A program made the position numbers and the translations under genes. Of a DNA stretch of 11,180 bases, positions 7,557 to 11,180 are shown one piece after another. The notes beneath the pieces were generated by a model. The model had not been told where the DNA came from, made no database searches, and was given only the letters and a program-made list of their open reading frames with translations. Position 1 is the stretch's first letter. Every line of letters begins with the position of its first letter. Source of the stretch: DATFLS01 sp964413425 (lineage in GTDB: Bacteria; Fidelibacterota; JAANXI01); the NCBI GenBank assembly GCA_964413425.1, contig CAYPST010000128.1, positions 1-11,180 on the forward strand, written 5' to 3'.

Positions 7557-7612
7557 TTCGCCCCGCCTGCTTCTCACTTTTCACTTCTCACTTTTCACTT
7601 CTGCCTTTTCAC
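7557..7612 (+). repeat. Heptamer array (TTYTCAC family), copy B
   Basis: A 14-base leader (7557-7570) shared with copy A is followed by six contiguous units from 7571: TTCTCAC, TTTTCAC, TTCTCAC, TTTTCAC, TTCTGCC, TTTTCAC. The first 35 bases differ from copy A at one position. It runs directly into the nonamer array. Confidence 0.85.
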
Positions 7613-7647
7613 TTGTTTATCCTGTTCATCCTGTGAATCCTGTCCTT
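7612..7647 (+). repeat. Nonamer array (CCTGTNNAT family) abutting the actA stop
   Basis: Four 9-base units are in phase: CTTGTTTAT, CCTGTTCAT, CCTGTGAAT, CCTGTCCTT. The array ends two bases before the actA stop codon (7650-7652). The same family occurs on the other strand at 11107-11133. Confidence 0.8.
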
Positions 7648-7649
7648 TA

Positions 7650-8297
7650 TTAATAATGACATGCTCCGCAATCCGTGGACGCATACGCTTTTTGCAAACC
7701 GGAAACCCGCCCGTTGTTCACCTCCCGGTGGCAGTCCACGCACCAGCCCATGGAGAGATCGGTGGCCTGCTGCACGCGTTCCATGTTCTGCACCTGGCCG
7801 TGGCACTCCTGGCATTCCACCCCGGCACTCAAGTGACGGCTGTGGTTGAAATACACAAAATCCGGCAGGTCGTGCACCCCGGTCCAGACAATCGGCTCGG
7901 TTTGGCCGGTGTATTCCATGGAATCGGAATCGAAGCCCACTGCATCGTACAACTTCGCGATTTCCCCGGACACGATAAGCCGGGGATCCCGACCTTCCTC
8001 TTCCGCCCGTGTATTTTCCACCTGTACGCTGTCCCAAGGTGCCGACACAAACTGATGGCAGTTCATACAGGTGCCGGCGGACGGTATCCCTGCAGCGCGA
8101 CTCTTTTCCGCGCCGGAATGACAGTACAGGCAATCCATCTCCAGATCGTTACTGTGCACCCGGTGCGAAAACTCAATGGGCTGCTCCGGCGCGTATCCCT
8201 GGTGATTTCCGATGCGGTTGATATTCACACTGCGCAGGAACACCAGGGTGCCGGCAACTAACAGTATCAGTCCGGTAACTATCAGGCTCTGCCGCAT
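7650..8297 (-). CDS. actA: ACIII pentahaem cytochrome c subunit ActA
   Basis: ActA is a multihaem c-type cytochrome of ACIII that receives electrons from the ActB iron-sulfur clusters on the periplasmic side. The 215-residue protein starts with a membrane-anchor helix (about 5-21) and has five CxxCH sites: C56-H60, C77-H81, C162-H166, C186-H190 and C210-H214. The last haem site is followed by only one residue, Tyr215. The N-terminal IEFSHRVH and the AGIPSAGTCMNCH stretch around 69-81 are typical of the family. The gene begins only 12 bases after narK with a GGGA-type ribosome site, so it is very likely co-transcribed with the transporter. It is then separated from actB by a 298-base repeat-rich gap, so the first and second act genes are not translationally coupled here. 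Confidence 0.94.
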   Translation of the reverse strand: MRQSLIVTGLILLVAGTLVFLRSVNINRIGNHQGYAPEQPIEFSHRVHSNDLEMDCLYCHSGAEKSRAAGIPSAGTCMNCHQFVSAPWDSVQVENTRAEEEGRDPRLIVSGEIAKLYDAVGFDSDSMEYTGQTEPIVWTGVHDLPDFVYFNHSRHLSAGVECQECHGQVQNMERVQQATDLSMGWCVDCHREVNNGRVSGLQKAYASTDCGACHY

Positions 8298-8309
8298 AAA
8301 CCGTTTCCC

Positions 8310-9626
8310 TTACGCCGATTTTTTCAGGAGATATACCATCAGGAGCGAGACCACTGCCAGCCCGATGAAGACCGCAAAGCCGTTCGCATAACCCGCCGTT
8401 CCCTGGATTTCCACGAAATACCCCATCAGCGGCGGAATGACAAATCCACCCAGGGCCCCGAGTCCGCCGACCCAGCCGGAGCCGCCGCCCACGGCTTTTT
8501 CGATATACTGGGGCACCAGTTTGAACACCCCCGCATTGTTCACGCCCATGCCGATTCCCATCAACAGTAATCCGGTCAAAGCCATCCCAAAGGAAATACC
8601 CAGCGTTAAGAACAGTGCGCCGATCAGTGTCAATGTCATGGAAAGGATAATGCTGGTCACGCCGCCGATTTTATCCGACAGGATCCCGCCCGGCACCCGG
8701 ATCACCGAGGCCAGTACCGAGTAGGTCATGGTCAGTCCGCCGGCGACGGCCAGCGATTTCCCGAAATATTCCTGCCAGTAGGTGGGAAACCAGGCGGTCA
8801 GCGCCAGGAATCCGCCGAAGGTGGTGAAATACAGAAAGACCAGCGGCCAGGTCTTCCAGATCTTCGCCGCCCGGAGCAGCCCGTCCCATACGCCTCCCTG
8901 GGGGAATAATTCCTGCCCTTGGTTGGACGCAACTTCCCGGGCTTCATCTCTGGGATACCCTTTTTGTACCAGCTGGAAGTAATACGCGTTCGGCGCGCCG
9001 AACAAATAGTATCCGATCCCTAACAACAGGAACACCAGCCAGATGAGATACGTGCCGGTGATGGCGACTACGCCGATGAGCAGCGGAATCAGGTAGCTGA
9101 ACAGTCCCGGAGCGATGTTGCCGAATCCGGCGTAGGCCCCCAGGGCCCAACCCTGCTTCTTCTTGGGAAACCAGTACGAGACCTGCCCGATACCCACCGA
9201 AAAGGTGGCGATCCCGCAACCACACAGCAGCGCGAAAAACAGGAGCAAGGGATAGGAGCTGATGGTCAAATTTTCCGGACCCACGAAATACAACAGGGCA
9301 CTCAACCCCGCCATCCCGACCGCGGACAGGCCCAGCAGAATGGCAAACGGCTTGCGCCCGCCGGTGGTATCCACCCAGGCGCCGAACGGAATCCGCAGCA
9401 GCGACCCGGACAGGCTGGGCATGGCCACCAGCAACCCCAGCTGAACCGAGGTCATCATCATGTTCTTATCCAGCAGCTTGGCAGTGGGACCGAACAACGA
9501 CACCGCAGCGAATCCCACAAAAAATCCGATGGTCGCTCCGATTAATCCCTGGGTCGGATTACCCGTTAGTTCACCCGGCGCTTCGCCGGCTCCCGGTATA
9601 TCGAGTGTCGCACTATGATCAGCCAT
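8310..9626 (-). CDS. narK: NarK-type nitrate/nitrite transporter (MFS)
   Basis: This major facilitator protein imports nitrate and/or exports nitrite across the cytoplasmic membrane. It has 438 residues and about twelve helices. MFS motif A is seen as GAWVDTTGGRK (82-92). The first nitrate signature spans about 136-170 (GCGIATFSVG, then YWFPKKKQGWALG, then GFGN) and the second about 386-402 (VGGLGALGGFVIPPLMG). Arg78 in helix 2 and Arg310 in helix 8 match the two substrate-binding arginines known in E. coli NarK. The start at 9626 has a GAGGA site 6 bases upstream. It follows narI after a 187-base gap and precedes actA by 12 bases. Whether it works as a nitrate/proton symporter (NarK1 type) or nitrate/nitrite antiporter (NarK2 type) cannot be decided by eye. 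Confidence 0.92.
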   Translation of the reverse strand: MADHSATLDIPGAGEAPGELTGNPTQGLIGATIGFFVGFAAVSLFGPTAKLLDKNMMMTSVQLGLLVAMPSLSGSLLRIPFGAWVDTTGGRKPFAILLGLSAVGMAGLSALLYFVGPENLTISSYPLLLFFALLCGCGIATFSVGIGQVSYWFPKKKQGWALGAYAGFGNIAPGLFSYLIPLLIGVVAITGTYLIWLVFLLLGIGYYLFGAPNAYYFQLVQKGYPRDEAREVASNQGQELFPQGGVWDGLLRAAKIWKTWPLVFLYFTTFGGFLALTAWFPTYWQEYFGKSLAVAGGLTMTYSVLASVIRVPGGILSDKIGGVTSIILSMTLTLIGALFLTLGISFGMALTGLLLMGIGMGVNNAGVFKLVPQYIEKAVGGGSGWVGGLGALGGFVIPPLMGYFVEIQGTAGYANGFAVFIGLAVVSLLMVYLLKKSA

Positions 9627-9647
9627 AACAATTCCTCGGTGTCTTGG

Positions 9648-9690
9648 TGATGTTTAAGTAATGAATTACATACATAATCAATACAAAAGC
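9648..9690 (-). promoter_or_regulatory. Candidate narK-actA promoter/operator region
   Basis: An AT-rich stretch lies 22-64 bases before the narK ATG. It contains an imperfect palindrome at 9658-9684, reading GTATTGATTA on one side and TAATTCATTAC on the other around TGTATG. A TTGAT half-site like that of Crp/FNR regulators is present, but the matching ATCAA half at the normal 4-base spacing is not. I could not place convincing -35/-10 or Bacteroidota -33/-7 elements. The claim rests on position and composition only. Confidence 0.25.
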
Positions 9691-9813
9691 CGCTAAGGTA
9701 AGCCCGCGAAGAACGCAAAGAAATACAGAAACTGTGATAATTATTTTATTCGTGTTCATTCGCGTTTCTTCGCGGCTTCACTTGTAGTTTTCTCTGCGAT
9801 CTCTGCGTTTGAA
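9685..9813. repeat. Mixed short-unit repeats in the narI-narK gap
   Basis: Right after the narI stop there are two nonamers, TCTCTGCGT and TCTCTGCGA (9791-9808). Next come three decamer-like units, TTCGTGTTCA, TTCGCGTTTC and TTCGCGGCTT (9749-9778), and then an inverted relative, CCGCGAAGAACGC (9704-9716). The last two can pair: AGCCCGCGAAGAACGC at 9701-9716 against CGCGTTTCTTCGCGGCT at 9761-9777, about 14 pairs with small bulges. These match a style of intergenic repeat seen in many FCB-group genomes. The stem may stabilise or end the narI transcript, but it has no T run typical of an intrinsic terminator. Confidence 0.6.
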
Positions 9814-10536
9814 TTATGTCTCCTCCACGGATCGGATTTTTCTCCTATTCCAGTACCACCGCACCACCTGCGGTTTGCGCCAGAGATACGGGTTCGGCAC
9901 CACCAGGATGTGCACCAGCCGGGTGAACGGGAGCAGCAGCACAATCACATAGGCGGCGATGATATGCAGCTTGAAAATCACCGGCATGGGGTTCACATAG
10001 TTCAGGTTCGGATTCAGTTTCAACACCGACCAGAGATAGGGTGCCATAGTGCTGGCAAACCAGGAGCTGCCCCAGCGATAAAAAATGGCGGTGTATAATC
10101 CGGTCAAGACCGAGAATCCCAGGATCACGAGAACAATCCAGTCTGCCGTAGTGGTGGTAATTCTGGCCTTGGCATCACTCGACCGGCGGATAATCAGGTT
10201 GATGAGGCCGATCAGCGTGAAAATCCCGGCGATAAAGGCGAACACCTCCAGCACATAGAGCCGGGCCGGTTGACTGTTCCACCAGAGAATGGATCGGGGA
10301 ATCAGGAAGGCGATGAAATGCCCCAGGAGCACGGTGATAATGCCGTAGTGAAACGGCACCAGTCCCCAGAAATGCTGCTTATTTTCCAGAAACTGGGACG
10401 AGAGACTGGAATACGTAAAGCCGCGCCGCAGGTAGCGCATGGTGGAGACCAGAATTAACGTGAATACCGCCAGATACGGCAGTACTGCAAACAGCAGCAC
10501 GTTAAAATATTGCATGGGAGAGAATCCGGCATTCAT
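9814..10536 (-). CDS. narI: Respiratory nitrate reductase gamma subunit NarI
   Basis: NarI is the dihaem cytochrome b membrane anchor of NarGHI; it oxidises quinol and passes electrons to the iron-sulfur subunit NarH. The 240-residue protein has five predicted helices (about 8-33, 55-80, 90-116, 130-153, 183-213). The four haem-ligand histidines are His63, His73, His191 and His209. Their spacings of 10 and 18 residues equal those of E. coli NarI (56/66 and 187/205), so both haems should be present. The C-terminus is basic and cytoplasmic. The start codon overlaps the narJ stop as ATGA, with GGGAG about 7 bases upstream. The stop is followed at once by a repeat array. Confidence 0.95.
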   Translation of the reverse strand: MNAGFSPMQYFNVLLFAVLPYLAVFTLILVSTMRYLRRGFTYSSLSSQFLENKQHFWGLVPFHYGIITVLLGHFIAFLIPRSILWWNSQPARLYVLEVFAFIAGIFTLIGLINLIIRRSSDAKARITTTTADWIVLVILGFSVLTGLYTAIFYRWGSSWFASTMAPYLWSVLKLNPNLNYVNPMPVIFKLHIIAAYVIVLLLPFTRLVHILVVPNPYLWRKPQVVRWYWNRRKIRSVEET

Positions 10537-11090
10537 TCGTCACTCCCGTAAGTGTGTGTTAAGAATTGTTGTAAACTGATGATGACCTGCTCATACGGAT
10601 TGTCCGAATCAAATCCTTCAAGAATCTGCTCCAGACCCGGCAGCAGATAGTTCTGCGCAAAGGCTTCCGCATCTTCGAACTCCATCTTTGGCAGCAGCTG
10701 CAGGCAGTGACTTAAATGATCCGGCAGCTCCGTGGATTCTTCCACCTCGTACTCCCGGAGCAGGCTCCGCATCTTTACCAGGAACTGCCCGCGCTTATAC
10801 TCCTCACCGTACAGATGCCACCCCACTTCCAGCGGCCGCTTGTCGTTCAGGTCGAACGTTGCGGTGAACAGCTCCTCCAGCTGGGTGGTTTCCGCCGTCC
10901 GGACATGCTCGGCAAACGGCCTGAAACTCTCCGCCGCCTGCGGGTACTCCCCCAACCGCTGCAGGCACGTTTCCACAGTCTCCCGGTAATCATCACCAGG
11001 ATACGAGAGCACCCTCGAGAAAAGCCAGTAGATATCTTCTTCTATAGTGGTCTTCATAACCGGTTCGGTCTGTAGTGTAAATTGCATCAT
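10533..11090 (-). CDS. narJ: Nitrate reductase assembly chaperone NarJ
   Basis: NarJ is a TorD-family cytoplasmic chaperone that binds NarG and helps insert its metal cofactors before membrane attachment; it is not part of the final enzyme. The 185-residue, mostly helical, acidic protein shows family features: LEELFTATFDLNDKRPLEVG (71-90), a following HLYGEEYKRG, and ELPDHLSHCLQLL (121-133). I chose the ATG at 11090 because GGAG lies 7 bases upstream; Met2 or Met12 are possible alternatives. The upstream frame ends one base before this ATG, and the downstream narI start overlaps, as in narGHJI operons. Confidence 0.93.
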   Translation of the reverse strand: MMQFTLQTEPVMKTTIEEDIYWLFSRVLSYPGDDYRETVETCLQRLGEYPQAAESFRPFAEHVRTAETTQLEELFTATFDLNDKRPLEVGWHLYGEEYKRGQFLVKMRSLLREYEVEESTELPDHLSHCLQLLPKMEFEDAEAFAQNYLLPGLEQILEGFDSDNPYEQVIISLQQFLTHTYGSDE

Positions 11091-11091
11091 G

Positions 11092-11180
11092 TTATGTCTC
11101 CAATTTGGTGACAGGATTCACGGGATTGACAGGATAGTTCCCCCCCGCCACATCTCCGTCATCGCCGCTCCATGCGTAAC
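11092..11180 (-). CDS. Probable 3' end of narH (partial)
   Basis: One minus-strand frame is open from the window edge to a TAA at 11094-11092, one base before narJ, giving 28 residues ending PVNPVNPVTKLET. Position alone suggests narH, which precedes narJ in nar operons. No Fe-S motif is in view, so I give no symbol. Part of the tail is encoded by in-frame nonamer repeats (11107-11133). A second frame stays open to 11118, and a C7 run at 11140-11146 could hide a one-base error that would switch frames. Confidence 0.45.
   Translation of the reverse strand, partial: YAWSGDDGDVAGGNYPVNPVNPVTKLET
11107..11133 (-). repeat. Nonamer array (CCTGTNNAT family) before narJ
   Basis: On the minus strand three 9-base units read CCTGTCAAT, CCCGTGAAT, CCTGTCACC. 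This is the same family as 7612-7647 but on the opposite strand. Nine being a multiple of three, the array can be read through without a frame change as Pro-Val-Asn triplets. Confidence 0.75.

Larger units (their letters stand above)
7352..7649. other. Repeat-filled gap between actA and actB
   Basis: These 298 non-coding bases separate actA from actB. From the actA stop leftwards there is a nonamer array (7612-7647), a heptamer array (7571-7612), a low-complexity core (about 7428-7570), and an inverted heptamer array (7400-7427) 48 bases before the actB start. No gene is evident. I did not find a clear promoter or a strong Shine-Dalgarno before actB; only a GGAT-like match is present about 10 bases from the ATG. 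Confidence 0.7.

Noticed and set aside
7400..7598. MITE-like transposable element with terminal inverted repeats
   Set aside because: The arms are heptamer arrays, no target-site duplication is seen at the edges, and copy A at 153-210 occurs without an inverted partner.
9658..9684. FNR/Crp box before narK
   Set aside because: Only a TTGAT half-site is present; the partner half at the proper spacing is missing, so I kept it only as a weak promoter-region candidate.

Overview
The window carries one strand of tightly packed respiratory genes, all transcribed from right to left (minus strand). In transcription order they are: the probable 3' end of narH (right edge), narJ, narI, a NarK-type nitrate/nitrite transporter, and then a complete six-gene set for alternative complex III (ACIII), actA-actB-actC-actD-actE-actF. 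No RNA gene, transposase, CRISPR array or regulator gene was found.

Layout: 11092-11180 probable narH end; 9814-11090 narJ and narI, joined by an ATGA overlap; 9627-9813 a non-coding gap with short repeats and a candidate promoter; 7650-9626 narK and actA, 12 bases apart; 7352-7649 a repeat-filled gap; 2980-7351 actB and actC, overlapping by 8 bases; 2602-2979 a second repeat-filled gap; 285-2601 actD, actE and actF, both junctions ATGA overlaps; 1-284 a non-coding flank with another repeat.

How the genes fit together: NarI is the dihaem b membrane anchor that takes electrons from quinol for the NarGH nitrate reductase, NarJ is its assembly chaperone, and NarK moves nitrate and nitrite. ACIII oxidises quinol and reduces periplasmic cytochrome c or a similar acceptor, replacing cytochrome bc1. 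A narJI-narK-act order suggests a facultative denitrifier in which NarGHI handles the first step and ACIII feeds electrons to cytochrome c-dependent steps (nitrite, NO or N2O reduction) or to an oxidase. That coupling is inferred; no gene for those later steps is in view.

Organism: ACIII with the DUF3341 protein ActD, a Tat/lipoprotein ActB and a pentahaem ActA is typical of the Bacteroidota/Rhodothermota and related FCB-group bacteria, though also found in other phyla. The moderately GC-rich genes, low-GC gaps and abundant intergenic short-unit repeats fit that broad group. The genus cannot be named from this window.

The most unusual aspect is the non-coding DNA. Several unrelated repeat arrays with strict 7-, 9- or 10-base periods fill the gaps. 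They start at or inside stop codons, and one family recurs nearly identically about 7.4 kb apart.
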